Shown piece after piece: positions 44,307 through 53,855 of a stretch of 64,000 nt of DNA. The stretch's first letter is position 1; each line of letters opens with the position of its first letter. The DNA comes from Hymenobacter cyanobacteriorum (lineage in GTDB: Bacteria; Bacteroidota; Bacteroidia; Cytophagales; Hymenobacteraceae). Under the pieces are notes generated by a model, which worked only from the letters and a program-made list of their open reading frames with translations, did no database searches and had not been told where the DNA came from. The stretch is from contig NZ_JALBGC010000003.1 of assembly GCF_022631375.1 (NCBI RefSeq), positions 992,001 through 1,056,000 on the forward strand. The letters are read 5' to 3'. The position numbers and the translations under genes were made by a program.

Positions 44307-45767
44307 TTATTCCACGCGGGGGGCGGCCTGGCGGCGGCCACTCTGCAGCAGGTAGAGATGGGCCACTTCACCCTTCTCGTTCTTGCCGAACTCGACCTGG
44401 GCCGGCACGCCGCGCAGCGTGAACAGCACCGGCGAGCTGGCATCGGTTTCGAACTCTGACTGCCCGGTGGCCTGCACGAAGAGGCGGCTATCGCGCTGGC
44501 GCACCGTGATGCGGAAGTTGGGGTTCAGCTCATACACTCCCACGTAGGTGTTCAGGGTGGCAACCGGCACGGTTACGGGCGCGCTCGGGGCGGTGCCAGC
44601 TGGCGCGGCGGCCACGCTGGGCGGGGTGACGGGCTGGTGGTTGATGAGGCGGAGCAGGCCGCGGCGCAGCTCGGCGAGGCCGGCGCGGTTGCTGTGGTTA
44701 TCGAGCAGCACGATGCACTGCTGGCGCTGTGGCACCCGCACCAGGTACGACGCAAAACCGTTCACGGCGCCGTTGTGCTCTTGTATCAGCACGGTATCGG
44801 GGGCGGTGCCGATGCGGGCTTTGAAGACCATCCAGCCATAGGCGTAGTTGTCTTTGACAGGCGTGAAGAGCAGGCGCTGGCTGGTGGCCGACAGGACTTT
44901 GGTGCCCAGCAGGGCCTGGTTCCAGCGGTAGAGGTCGGCGACGGTGGAGGTGATGGCCCCGGCGGCGAAGGGCACGCTCATGTTGATGGGCGCGGCGGGG
45001 GCAATGCCGGCGGGCGTGGCGCGGTAGCCGGCGGCGCGGCGTGCATCGGCGGGCTCGGTGGGGGTGTAGGCGGTGGCACGCAGCTTGGCGGGGCGGGCAA
45101 TCTGGGCGTCGAATACCCGGGCGTAGGGCTGGCCGGTTACTTTTTCGATGATGGCCCCCAGCAGGATATAGTTGGAGTTGCTGTACTTGTGCTGCGTGCC
45201 GGGCGCAAAGTCGAGCGGCAGGTTGGCGAAGATGGCCACGAGCTGCGTGGGCGTTTGGGGCGTGGTTGATACGGCGGCAAAGGCGGGCTGGGCCAGGTAT
45301 TCGGGCAGGCCGGCGGTGTGGCTCAGGAGCTGGTGCAGGGTGAGGGCGCGGCCGGCGGCCGATGGATAGTCGGGCAGGTAGTCGCCCACCCGGCCGTCGA
45401 GCTTCAGCTTGCCCTGCTCCACGAGCTTGAGCACCAGCGCGGCGGTGAACTGCTTGGTAAGCGAGCCGATGCGGAATTTGGTGTCGGGTGCGTTGAGCGT
45501 GCCGGCGGCGCGGTCGGCTAGGCCGTAGCCTTTTTGCAGCACCACGCGGCCCTGGTCGGCCACCAGCACGCTGCCGTTGAACAGACCGGCTTGCGCATAT
45601 AGCTGCACGTAGTCGTCGAGCTGCTGAGCCAGCGAAACGGCGGGTTTGGCCGCCGCCGTAGCCGACGCGGCGGCTGGCGACTGGGCCACGGCAGGTGCGG
45701 CAGTGGCCAGCAGGCCCAGCAGGGCCAGGCAAAAAGAAGAACGGGTGGAAGGCAGCAGGTTTTTCAT
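44307..45767 (-). CDS. exported serine hydrolase (class C beta-lactamase-like)
   Basis: 486 residues. Signal peptide ends AVAQS. The serine-hydrolase motifs are SLTK (SxxK), YSNSNY (YxN) and EHNG in place of KTG. The C-terminal ~100 residues (NTYVGVYELNPNFRITVRQ) form the small lipocalin-like domain often attached to these proteins. Such enzymes are esterases or D-amino-acid peptidases rather than true antibiotic resistance enzymes in most cases. It is divergent from the LytS/LytTR pair; the promoter region between them (45768-46049) is GC-rich with no clear -7 box for this gene. Confidence 0.88.
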   Translation of the reverse strand: MKNLLPSTRSSFCLALLGLLATAAPAVAQSPAAASATAAAKPAVSLAQQLDDYVQLYAQAGLFNGSVLVADQGRVVLQKGYGLADRAAGTLNAPDTKFRIGSLTKQFTAALVLKLVEQGKLKLDGRVGDYLPDYPSAAGRALTLHQLLSHTAGLPEYLAQPAFAAVSTTPQTPTQLVAIFANLPLDFAPGTQHKYSNSNYILLGAIIEKVTGQPYARVFDAQIARPAKLRATAYTPTEPADARRAAGYRATPAGIAPAAPINMSVPFAAGAITSTVADLYRWNQALLGTKVLSATSQRLLFTPVKDNYAYGWMVFKARIGTAPDTVLIQEHNGAVNGFASYLVRVPQRQQCIVLLDNHSNRAGLAELRRGLLRLINHQPVTPPSVAAAPAGTAPSAPVTVPVATLNTYVGVYELNPNFRITVRQRDSRLFVQATGQSEFETDASSPVLFTLRGVPAQVEFGKNEKGEVAHLYLLQSGRRQAAPRVE

Positions 45768-46049
45768 AACGGCAAGCAGAAAAGGTGAGAAAAGCAGCGG
45801 GCGGCTCGTTGAGTTGGAAGCCGAGGCAAACCTAGGCGGTCGAAAACGGCGTTTTTCAAGTATTCAACCAACCAGGGCTTTCCGGGTAGCAACGCCGCGT
45901 TTGGGCTGACCAACGCCCCGCCGGGCCGGCTTCCGCCCAGGCCGCCGCCAGCCGCCGCGTTGGGGGCCGCCGGGTGGGCATTGGGGGCGGGCCGTGGGGC
46001 GTTGGTTGAAAATTCGGGCCGACCAGGCCACGGCCGGCTACCTTTCGGC

Positions 46050-47237
46050 GTGGAAAACCTGCTGCTCTCGCCCGCCCGCCTTGCTTCTGTTGTTTCGGCT
46101 ACCGCCGTGGGAGCCGTGCCGCGCCCGGGTGGCTGGTGGGCAGCCCGCCCGCGCTGGTGGCCGCGCGCGGCCAGCCACACGCCCGTGCCGGGCTGGGTGC
46201 ACGGGCTGCTGGTGCTGGTGCTGCTGGCCATCGACGGGCTGCTGTACTACACCATTCGCATCACCCCCAAATCCACCGTCAGTATTGATGCCATGTGGTT
46301 TGTGCGCAATGCAGTGCTCGATGCCCTCACGGCGGCTCTGTTTTACTGGAACTGGGCGGGGCTGTTTCCGCGCACGCTGGCGCTGGGTAGGGTGCGGCGC
46401 TACCTGGCGGGCGTGCTGGCATCGGCGGCGGGCTTCACGCTGCTGCGGCTGGCTACCTCCAACTTGGTGTATCACCTGCTGCAGGGCCGCGACCCCGATT
46501 TGCGCGAGCATTTCTGGCCGCTGTTTGCCGGGCTGCTGCTGGGGGGCGTGGCCACGATGCTGGCCAGCTCGGGCGTGCGCATCACCCTCGATTACCTGCG
46601 CGGGCAGCGCACCCGGCACGAGCTCGAGCGCCAGCACCTGCTCACGGAACTGGCCATGCTCAAAACCCAAATCAACCCGCACTTTCTGTTTAATACCCTC
46701 AACAATATCTACTCGCTCACCAGCCGCAAGTCGGACCGCGCCCCCGAGGCGGTGCTGCGCCTGGCCGAGAGCATGCGCTACCTGCTCTACGACAGCAGCG
46801 CCGACACCGTGCCCCTGAGCCAGGAGCTGGCCCACCTGCGCAGCTTTCTCGACCTGCAGCGCCTGCGCCTCCCCGAAGCCGAAGCTGAAGCCGCCATCGT
46901 GCTGCACGTGGCCGGCGAGGTAGCGCCCGAAGCTTTCAGCATCGCGCCGCTGCTGCTGCTGCCGCTGGTCGAAAACGCCTTCAAGCACGGCGACCTGGCT
47001 GCCCGGCCCGAGGCCATTCGCATCGAAATCGACCTGCCCGATGCCGCCACCCTGCTCGTGACGGTGCACAACTACGTGGTGGCCCGCGATGCCGCGCTGC
47101 CCGCCCAGCCCGGCGGCCTGGGCCTGCACAACCTGCGCCGCCGGCTGGAACTGCTGTATCCTGGCCGCCACGCCCTCACGGTGCGCACCCTGCCCGGCGA
47201 GTACGCCGTGACGTTGGAGCTGGGCAGTAAGGAGTAG
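46050..47237 (+). CDS. LytS-type sensor histidine kinase
   Basis: 395 residues from GTG 46050; the start is uncertain, as the frame is open farther upstream with no ATG. Four membrane helices lie in residues ~45-185. The His_kinase domain has the conserved LKTQINPHFLFNTLNNIYSL with the phospho-accepting His, and an ATPase domain with LPLVENAFKHG and GGLGLHNLRRRLELLYPG. It phosphorylates a LytTR regulator, encoded 71 bases downstream. A TACCTTTC box ends two bases before the chosen GTG. Confidence 0.88.
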   Translation: MENLLLSPARLASVVSATAVGAVPRPGGWWAARPRWWPRAASHTPVPGWVHGLLVLVLLAIDGLLYYTIRITPKSTVSIDAMWFVRNAVLDALTAALFYWNWAGLFPRTLALGRVRRYLAGVLASAAGFTLLRLATSNLVYHLLQGRDPDLREHFWPLFAGLLLGGVATMLASSGVRITLDYLRGQRTRHELERQHLLTELAMLKTQINPHFLFNTLNNIYSLTSRKSDRAPEAVLRLAESMRYLLYDSSADTVPLSQELAHLRSFLDLQRLRLPEAEAEAAIVLHVAGEVAPEAFSIAPLLLLPLVENAFKHGDLAARPEAIRIEIDLPDAATLLVTVHNYVVARDAALPAQPGGLGLHNLRRRLELLYPGRHALTVRTLPGEYAVTLELGSKE

Positions 47238-47308
47238 GCCGGCAGCACGGGCCAGCGTATTTCCCCACCGCTGCCGCTAACTTGCCGGGCCTTCCCTGCT
47301 TCCCCGCC

Positions 47309-48088
47309 ATGCACCGCCTAACCTGCGCCATTCTCGACGACGAACCGCTAGCGCTCGACCTGTTGGCCGACTACTGCGCGCAGGTGCCGTTTCTGGAGCT
47401 GAAAGGGCGGTTTCACGACGCGCTGGCCGGCCTGGCTTTCCTACAGGACCACCCGGTCGATGTCGTGTTTCTCGACATCAGCATGCCGCGCCTCACTGGC
47501 CTGCAACTGGTGCAACTGCTGCCTGCGCCCGCGCCGCGCATCATCTTCACCACCGCCTTCGACCAATACGCTGTGCAGAGCTACACGCTGAACGCGGCCG
47601 ACTACCTGCTGAAACCCATTGCCTTCGACCGGTTTTTGCAGGCGGTGAATAAAGTGCGCCCGGCCGCCGGGCCAGGCGTGCTGGCCGGCAGCCCGGCCGC
47701 CAGTGCTGCACCGGCAACGCCCGAAACGGCTGCCGCTCCTGCACCACCCGCTACTCCGGCCGCCCCCGCCGATGCCATGTTCGTGAAAAACGAGCACCGC
47801 CTGCAGCGCGTGGCGTTCGATGACATTCTGTACGTGGAGGGCATGAAAGAGTACCTCATGCTGCACACCACGGCCGGCAACATCCTCACGCTGCAATCCT
47901 TCCGGCGCGTGGAGGAAGTGCTGCCGCCCGAGCGATTTGCCCGCATCCACAAGTCGTTTCTGGTGGCGCTCAGCCGCATCGAGCACGTCGAGCGCGGCAA
48001 GGTGCAGGTAGCAGGCCGCCTGCTGCCGGTGGGCGACACTTACCGCGACGCCTTCGCCGAGCTGATTCGGGCGCACCAGCAGCTATGA
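47309..48088 (+). CDS. LytTR family response regulator
   Basis: 259 residues. Receiver domain with acidic pocket LDDEP, phospho-accepting Asp in VVFLDISMP, Thr in FTTAF and Lys in LLKPI. A Pro/Ala linker (~130-160) leads to a LytTR DNA-binding domain (FVKNEHRLQRVAFDDILYVE, HKSFLVALSRIEHV). The partner kinase is directly upstream. Targets are not evident; the divergently placed serine hydrolase is a candidate. The chosen ATG starts the receiver fold directly. Confidence 0.93.
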   Translation: MHRLTCAILDDEPLALDLLADYCAQVPFLELKGRFHDALAGLAFLQDHPVDVVFLDISMPRLTGLQLVQLLPAPAPRIIFTTAFDQYAVQSYTLNAADYLLKPIAFDRFLQAVNKVRPAAGPGVLAGSPAASAAPATPETAAAPAPPATPAAPADAMFVKNEHRLQRVAFDDILYVEGMKEYLMLHTTAGNILTLQSFRRVEEVLPPERFARIHKSFLVALSRIEHVERGKVQVAGRLLPVGDTYRDAFAELIRAHQQL

Positions 48089-48092
48089 AACA

Positions 48093-48128
48093 AAACAGCC
48101 CCGACCCTTTGCAGGGGCGGGGCTGTTT
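48093..48128. terminator. bidirectional terminator
   Basis: Stem AAACAGCCCCG with CGGGGCTGTTT, a further CCCTTTGCAGGG pairing inside, between the LytTR gene and wrbA. Confidence 0.8.
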
Positions 48129-48147
48129 ATTGAGCAATACAGCTGGC

Positions 48148-48762
48148 CTACTTCGCCGCCAGCTTCTGGGCGATTTCGGCGGTGTGCCGGCCCTGGAAGC
48201 GTGCGCCTTCGAGTTCGTTGGGGCTGGGCTGGCGCTCGCCCTGGCCGCCGGCCACGGTGCTGGCGCCGTAGGGCGTGCCGCCGGTTACTTCGGTGTGCCC
48301 CATCTGGCCCTGCCAGGCGTAGGGCAGGCCCACCACCACAAAGCCGTGGTGGAATAATTCGGTGTGGAAGCTGCGGATGGTGGTTTCCTGGCCGCCGTGC
48401 TGGGTAGCGGTGCTCACAAACACGCCGCCCACTTTGCCCACCAGCGCGCCCGTGGCCCACAGGCCGCCGGTGCTGTCCATAAAGGCCTGCATCTGGCCGC
48501 AAAGGTTGCCGTAGCGCGTGGGGGTGCCGAAAATAATGGCGTCGTACTGCGTCAGCTCGTCGGGCGTGGCCACGGGCACGTGGGCAAACGCCTGTTGCGC
48601 GCCGGTGGCTCCGGTTTTGTCGAGAATGGCCTGGGGCAGCGTTTCGGGCACGCGCTTCACCACCACTTCGTTGCCGGCAACTTCGCGGGCGCCTTCGGCA
48701 ATGGCCTCGGCCATTTTCCAGATGTGGCCATAGGTAGAATAAAACAGCACTAGCGTCTTCAT
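48148..48762 (-). CDS. wrbA: NAD(P)H:quinone oxidoreductase WrbA
   Basis: 204 residues, the WrbA length. Flavodoxin-like FMN loop [16 protein letters not shown], then [29 protein letters not shown] and the WrbA-specific [20 protein letters not shown]. It is a cytoplasmic tetrameric quinone reductase tied to oxidative stress. The ATG at 48762 begins the fold (MKTLVLF); the open frame upstream of it is not conserved. Confidence 0.93.
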   Translation of the reverse strand: MKTLVLFYSTYGHIWKMAEAIAEGAREVAGNEVVVKRVPETLPQAILDKTGATGAQQAFAHVPVATPDELTQYDAIIFGTPTRYGNLCGQMQAFMDSTGGLWATGALVGKVGGVFVSTATQHGGQETTIRSFHTELFHHGFVVVGLPYAWQGQMGHTEVTGGTPYGASTVAGGQGERQPSPNELEGARFQGRHTAEIAQKLAAK

Positions 48763-48911
48763 GTGAGCGGGGAAAAAGTTGAGATGAAACAGGTGACCCG
48801 AGTGGGAGAACAGGTAGTACGCAGGCCGGCGCAAAAAGCTCGAAAGCCGGCCGCCAAACTGCCCGTGTAAATTGGGCACACCGACTGCCGTGATACGGGT
48901 TATCTTGCAGG

Positions 48912-49766
48912 ATGAAGGCGGCTTTGGAAGAGTTCGGGCGCGGGCTGGCCACGATTGTGGCGTGGGCTTGCAACCATTTGGCGCGGGTGGGCATCCCCCT
49001 TCCGTCGGCGGTCCACGCGCCGGCGGCTATTGCTACCAACCCGCCTTCTTATGCTGCAAAACTTCCCTCTTTCGACTTCTTCCCTGGCTGGCACGGGCAC
49101 CAGCCGCCGGGCGTGAGCGCGGCCACCTGGTTTGCGTTCGGGGCCGATGACGCGCTGCCCGACCAGCCTGCCGTGGCTCCGCGCCTGACGGCCAGCCGCT
49201 CGTCGGCCCTCACCAGCCCGCCCACCGAAGCCGAGCTGATTGACGGCTGCCTGCGCGGCCGCCAGCTGGCCCAGAAGCTGCTCTACGACAAGTACGCCGG
49301 CAAAATGATGGCCGTGTGCCTACGCTATGCCCAAACCACCTTCGAGGCCGAGGACGTGCTGCAGGAAGGCTTCCTCACGGTGTTCCGCACGCTGGGCAGC
49401 TTCCGCCGCGAGTGCCCGCTGGAATTCTGGATTCGCCGCATCATGATTAACGCCGCCCTGCGGCAGCACCGTCGCAACGCCTCGCTGGTAGCGGTGAGCG
49501 ACGGCGACTACCCCGAAACGCTGTCGAGCGAGGAATTCACGCTCAGCAATTTCAACTTCAGCGAGCTGCTGGAGATGGTGCAGGAGCTGGCCCCGCGCTA
49601 CCGCATGGTGTTCAACCTGTACGCCATCGAAGGCTACACCCACAAAGAAATCGGCGAACTACTCAATATCAGCGAGGGCACCAGCAAGTCGCAGTACTCC
49701 CGCGCCCGTGTTATCCTACAAACCAAACTGGAGCGCCTCAACGCCCCAACCCGTCATGTCCGCTAA
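48912..49766 (+). CDS. ECF-type RNA polymerase sigma factor
   Basis: 284 residues as drawn from ATG 48912. The sigma core begins only near residue 104 ([20 protein letters not shown]). Region 2 has [14 protein letters not shown]; region 4 has [20 protein letters not shown] and [14 protein letters not shown]. The first ~100 residues are low in conserved character, and a GTG at 49113 would give a more usual length of 217. It overlaps the next gene by 11 bases, typical of a sigma factor with its regulator. It probably directs an envelope-stress regulon. Confidence 0.85.
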   Translation: MKAALEEFGRGLATIVAWACNHLARVGIPLPSAVHAPAAIATNPPSYAAKLPSFDFFPGWHGHQPPGVSAATWFAFGADDALPDQPAVAPRLTASRSSALTSPPTEAELIDGCLRGRQLAQKLLYDKYAGKMMAVCLRYAQTTFEAEDVLQEGFLTVFRTLGSFRRECPLEFWIRRIMINAALRQHRRNASLVAVSDGDYPETLSSEEFTLSNFNFSELLEMVQELAPRYRMVFNLYAIEGYTHKEIGELLNISEGTSKSQYSRARVILQTKLERLNAPTRHVR

Positions 49767-51528
49767 TCCTATCGAAAATAACGCTACGCCTAAAACCACC
49801 GGCAGCCTGGAGGAATTATTCCGCCACCACCTGGGCGAGGAGGCCGCCGTGCCCCCGCGCCCCATGCTGTGGGACCAGATTGATAACTCGCTGCTGATTC
49901 GGCAGAACGAGCAGTACCGCCGTCGCCTCGTGGCCACGCGCTGGGTGGCCGCCGCCAGCCTAATGCTGGCCACGCTGGCCGGCACCGGCTGGTGGGCCAG
50001 CCGCACCGGCCTGGTGGGCACCCCCGAAATGGCCACGGTGACTGGCCCGGCTGCCAATGGTGCGCAGTCAAATCAGGGCGCCTCGCGCGGCGGTTTTGGC
50101 CCGGCAGGCACTGCTGGGTCGACGAGCCCGGCCGCAGCAACCACCGGTGCGGTGGCTTCCGCCGCCGGTACCGCGCAGCAGGCCGCTGCTGACTATTTGA
50201 ATGGCAGCAGCCAGCGCGGAACGACGGGCCGCGGCGGCTCAGGGCGTTCGGTAGCATCGGCAACGGGTCTGGCTTCAACTCGCCGGGCCACTACCTACAG
50301 CCGTGGGCTGAATAATACCGGCGAAGCCGTGTCGGCCACTTACAGCCGCCTGGGTCGCCAGGGCGTAATGGGCCGCAATGCTGCTGCTGCTGCGGGTAGC
50401 GAAGTTGCAACCAGCGCATCGGCAACTGCTAATGAAACTGCGGCAATGTCGGCCGGCTCTGTGGCAATGCAAAACGCCCAATTACCCGCGTCTTCTGCGG
50501 ATGGATTGACTAACTCGAATGCTGCCTCCGGTGCGGTTGCCCTCGGCAGCACTACTACGGCGGCCGGGACTACGCTGGCTACGGGTGGCGCGGGCACTGT
50601 TGCAACGTCTGCTCCGGCGGCCGCTTCAGTATCAGCTGCTTCGCTGTCGGCTTCGGTTGCGGCCGCGCCGGCCACTGCGCTGGGTGCTGAAGAGGCCGGC
50701 CTGCTGGCCAGCCGTTCGGTTGCTCTGGGCGCGGTCGAAACGCCTGCCCCGGCGCTGCCTGGGGCCCTGGCCGCCGGCCCCGAGCCCACGGAGCTGGCCC
50801 TGGGCACGCACCGCTGGCAGTACGGCGCGAGCTACACGGCCAGCGCCTTCAACCCCAACATCAACTTCTCGCGGGCTGGCATTGAGCCCGATTTTGGCTA
50901 CAATCCCGTCCTCGGCCCGGCCGAGCTGAGCGAGCAGGCCGCCACCGAGTACCGCCAGAACCTGCGCGCCGGCCTAGCCCAGCGCCTGGCTCTCACGGTA
51001 GCGCGCCGCCTGAATGGGCACTGGTCGGTAGGCTCCGGCGTGGAGTTCACCAAAGCCAACGCCCGCTCATCGAGCACCGTGGCCTTTGTGGGCGAGCAGA
51101 TTGCCGACGGTGGCCAGATAGTAGGCAGTGGCCAGCGCCGTACCACCGATTTCAGCTACACCATGGCCGGCCTGCCGCTGGAGCTGCGCTACAGCAACCC
51201 CGCCAAGCACGGCTGGAGCCTCTACGGCCGCCTCGGCGGCGTAGTGAGCGCCCTGCTGGGCAACCGTAGCGAAGTAGCTGGCCGCCCCGAAGTGACGCAG
51301 ACGTACAGCATCACCTCGGCCAGCACGCCCTACCGCCGCCTCACCAGCAGCGTGCGCGGTGCGGCGGGTGCCCGGTTCAGCCCCGGCGCGGGCCGCTGGG
51401 CCTTCAGCATGGGCCCGGTGGCTGAATTGGGCCTGGTGTCGCTGAACGCGCACCCGGTGCAGAGCTACTTTGCCCAGAGCCATCCCTACAGCGTGGGCCT
51501 TGAGGCCGGTGTGGAGTTTGGACGGTAA
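49756..51528 (+). CDS. anti-sigma-like protein with outer-membrane beta-barrel end
   Basis: 590 residues. Residues 1-60 are a soluble, anti-sigma-like segment (GSLEELFRHHLGEEAAVPP). One membrane helix lies at ~62-80. A long Ala/Ser/Thr/Gly-rich segment (~90-350) would cross the periplasm. Residues ~352-590 (WQYGASYTASAFNPNINFS to SVGLEAGVEFGR) have alternating aromatic and polar strands like an 8-stranded outer-membrane barrel. The start overlaps the sigma gene, so the two are translated together. The layout is that of the dual membrane-spanning anti-sigma factors described in Bacteroides. The anti-sigma role is inferred from layout and context. Confidence 0.7.
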   Translation: MSANPIENNATPKTTGSLEELFRHHLGEEAAVPPRPMLWDQIDNSLLIRQNEQYRRRLVATRWVAAASLMLATLAGTGWWASRTGLVGTPEMATVTGPAANGAQSNQGASRGGFGPAGTAGSTSPAAATTGAVASAAGTAQQAAADYLNGSSQRGTTGRGGSGRSVASATGLASTRRATTYSRGLNNTGEAVSATYSRLGRQGVMGRNAAAAAGSEVATSASATANETAAMSAGSVAMQNAQLPASSADGLTNSNAASGAVALGSTTTAAGTTLATGGAGTVATSAPAAASVSAASLSASVAAAPATALGAEEAGLLASRSVALGAVETPAPALPGALAAGPEPTELALGTHRWQYGASYTASAFNPNINFSRAGIEPDFGYNPVLGPAELSEQAATEYRQNLRAGLAQRLALTVARRLNGHWSVGSGVEFTKANARSSSTVAFVGEQIADGGQIVGSGQRRTTDFSYTMAGLPLELRYSNPAKHGWSLYGRLGGVVSALLGNRSEVAGRPEVTQTYSITSASTPYRRLTSSVRGAAGARFSPGAGRWAFSMGPVAELGLVSLNAHPVQSYFAQSHPYSVGLEAGVEFGR

Positions 51529-51551
51529 GATTTTGGAGTAGAAGTAGTAAG

Positions 51552-51662
51552 ACCAAAAGCACGTCATGCTGAGCTTAGTCGAAGCATCTCTACCGTGTAA
51601 GTAATTCATTTACTAATGTGGTAGAGATGCTTCGACTGGGCTCAGCATGACGTGCTTTTGGT
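51552..51662. repeat. long hairpin element 2
   Basis: Arms 51552-51593 and 51621-51662 are complementary over 42 bases apart from two adjacent T/G positions that remain wobble pairs in RNA. The centre contains AGTAATTCATTTACTA (51600-51615). It lies between the barrel protein and uvrB. Its arm (GTCATGCTGAGCTTAGTCG) is related to that of the element at 44181. Confidence 0.9.
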
Positions 51663-51760
51663 TTCTATCAACTCTACACTCTTTTCCAATTCCCGCGAAA
51701 CCCATTGCGCGCGGTTTGGGTTAAGGTAGGCTGACCAATTCGGCCTACCTTTCGCGTTGC

Positions 51761-53803
51761 ATGGAGTACCAACTGACCTCAGAATTTAAGCCCACCGGCG
51801 ACCAGCCCACCGCCATCGCCAAGCTCGTGGAGGGCGTGAACAACGGCGAGCCGGCCCAGGTGTTGCTGGGTGCCACCGGCACCGGCAAAACCTTCACCAT
51901 GGCCAACGTGATTGCCGAAACCGGCAAGCCGGCCCTGGTGCTGTGCCACAACAAGACGCTGGCCGCCCAGCTCTACGGCGAGTTTAAGGCGTTTTTCCCG
52001 AATAATGCGGTCGAGTACTACATCAGCTACTACGACTACTACCAGCCGGAGGCCTACATTGCCAGCACCGACGTTTTCATCGAGAAAGACCTGGCCATCA
52101 ACCAGGAAATCGAGAAGCTGCGGCTGCACACCACCTCCACGCTGCTGAGCGGGCGGCGCGATGTGATTGTGGTGGCCTCGGTGTCGTGCATCTACGGCAT
52201 CGGCAACCCCGAAGAATTCGCCAAAAACGTCATTTTCCTGAAGCCGGGCATGCGCTACACGCGCAATGCGCTGCTGTACCAGTTCGTGCAGATTCTGTAC
52301 TCGCGCACCGAGGTGGAGTTCACGCGCGGCTCATTCCGGGTGAAGGGCGACACGGTGGACGTATTTCCGGCTTACGCCGACTACGCCATTCGCCTGTATT
52401 TCTTCGGCGATGAAATTGAGAGCGTGCACAAAATCGACCCGGTGAGCGGCAAGAAGCTGAGCGATGAACCCCACGGCCTGGCGCTGTACCCCGCCAACCT
52501 GTTCGTGACCGGCAAAGAAACCTTGAACTCGGCCATCAAGCAGATTCAGGACGACATGGTGCAGCAGCACGCCTACTTCGAAAAAGAAGGCCGCGACGCC
52601 GAAGCCAAGCGCATCATGGAGCGCACCGAATTCGATTTGGAGATGATTCGGGAACTGGGCTATTGCTCGGGCATTGAGAACTACTCGCGCTATTTTGATG
52701 GCCGCTCGCCGGGCTCGCGCCCGTTCTGCCTGCTCGATTATTTCCCCGACGACTACCTGCTGGTGGTGGACGAAAGCCACGCCACCATGCCTCAGATTCG
52801 GGCCATGTGGGGCGGCGACCGCAGCCGCAAAACCGCCCTCATCGAGTATGGTTTCCGATTGCCCTCGGCCCTCGATAACCGGCCGCTGACGTTCAACGAG
52901 TTTGAGAGCATGTTCCGGCAGGCCGTGTACGTGAGCGCCACGCCGGCCGACTACGAGCTGGCCCAGGCCGACGGCGTGGTGGTGGAGCAGATTATTCGCC
53001 CCACCGGCCTGCTCGACCCCGAAATCGACATTCGCCCCAGCATCAACCAGATAGACGACCTGCTCGACGAGGTGGACAACCGCGTGAAAATGGGCGACCG
53101 GGTGCTCGTTACCACCCTCACCAAACGCATGGCCGAGGAGCTGAGCAAGTACATGGACCGCCTCGGCATCAAGGTCGAATACGTGCACTCCGATGTGAAA
53201 ACGCTCGACCGGGTGGAGATTCTGCGCAAGCTCCGGCTGGGCGAAATCGACGTGCTGATTGGCGTGAACCTGCTGCGGGAGGGCCTCGACTTGCCCGAAG
53301 TGAGCCTGGTAGCCATTCTGGATGCCGATAAGGAAGGCTTCCTGCGCGACCAGCGCAGCCTGATTCAGACAATGGGCCGCGCGGCGCGGAATGACAAGGG
53401 CAAAGTAATTATGTACGCCGACCGCATCACCGGCTCGATGCAGCGCGCCATCGACGAAACCAATCGCCGCCGTGCCACCCAGCTGGCCTACAACGAGGAA
53501 CACAACATCACGCCGCGCACGGTGCGCAAGAGCCACGCCGAAATCATCGGCCAAACCGACCTGGCCGACTACCGCACCGTGGAAGCCGCCGGCTACGGCA
53601 ACCCCGAAGCCGACAGCGTGGCCCTGGCCATGGCCGCCGAGCCCGTGGTGGCCATGATGAACAAGGTGGAGCTCGAAAAACTCATCAAAACCACCGAAAA
53701 GCAGATGGAAGCCGCCGCCAAGGACCTCGACTTTCTGACGGCCGCCAAGCTGCGCGACGAACTGAGCGCCCTGCGGGGCATGCTAAAAAACAAGCGCGAC
53801 TAG
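51761..53803 (+). CDS. uvrB: UvrABC excinuclease subunit B
   Basis: 680 residues, normal length. Helicase motif I is LLGATGTGKTFT; the DNA-clamping beta-hairpin has YYDYYQPEAYI. Helicase motifs II (VVDESHATMPQIRAM) and VI (IQTMGRAARN) are intact. The C-terminal UVR motif (EKQMEAAAKDLDFLTAAKLRD) binds UvrC. It is the damage-verification subunit of nucleotide excision repair. A TACCTTTCG box ends six bases before the ATG. Confidence 0.98.
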   Translation: MEYQLTSEFKPTGDQPTAIAKLVEGVNNGEPAQVLLGATGTGKTFTMANVIAETGKPALVLCHNKTLAAQLYGEFKAFFPNNAVEYYISYYDYYQPEAYIASTDVFIEKDLAINQEIEKLRLHTTSTLLSGRRDVIVVASVSCIYGIGNPEEFAKNVIFLKPGMRYTRNALLYQFVQILYSRTEVEFTRGSFRVKGDTVDVFPAYADYAIRLYFFGDEIESVHKIDPVSGKKLSDEPHGLALYPANLFVTGKETLNSAIKQIQDDMVQQHAYFEKEGRDAEAKRIMERTEFDLEMIRELGYCSGIENYSRYFDGRSPGSRPFCLLDYFPDDYLLVVDESHATMPQIRAMWGGDRSRKTALIEYGFRLPSALDNRPLTFNEFESMFRQAVYVSATPADYELAQADGVVVEQIIRPTGLLDPEIDIRPSINQIDDLLDEVDNRVKMGDRVLVTTLTKRMAEELSKYMDRLGIKVEYVHSDVKTLDRVEILRKLRLGEIDVLIGVNLLREGLDLPEVSLVAILDADKEGFLRDQRSLIQTMGRAARNDKGKVIMYADRITGSMQRAIDETNRRRATQLAYNEEHNITPRTVRKSHAEIIGQTDLADYRTVEAAGYGNPEADSVALAMAAEPVVAMMNKVELEKLIKTTEKQMEAAAKDLDFLTAAKLRDELSALRGMLKNKRD

Positions 53804-53855
53804 CACCGGCTTCGGCGGTTGTTTAAATTGCCCGACTGGCCGGCTACGGCATTGG

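Noticed and set aside
44307..45767. antibiotic-resistance beta-lactamase
   Set aside because: The third active-site box is HNG-like, not KTG, and an extra C-terminal domain is present, as in general serine hydrolases.
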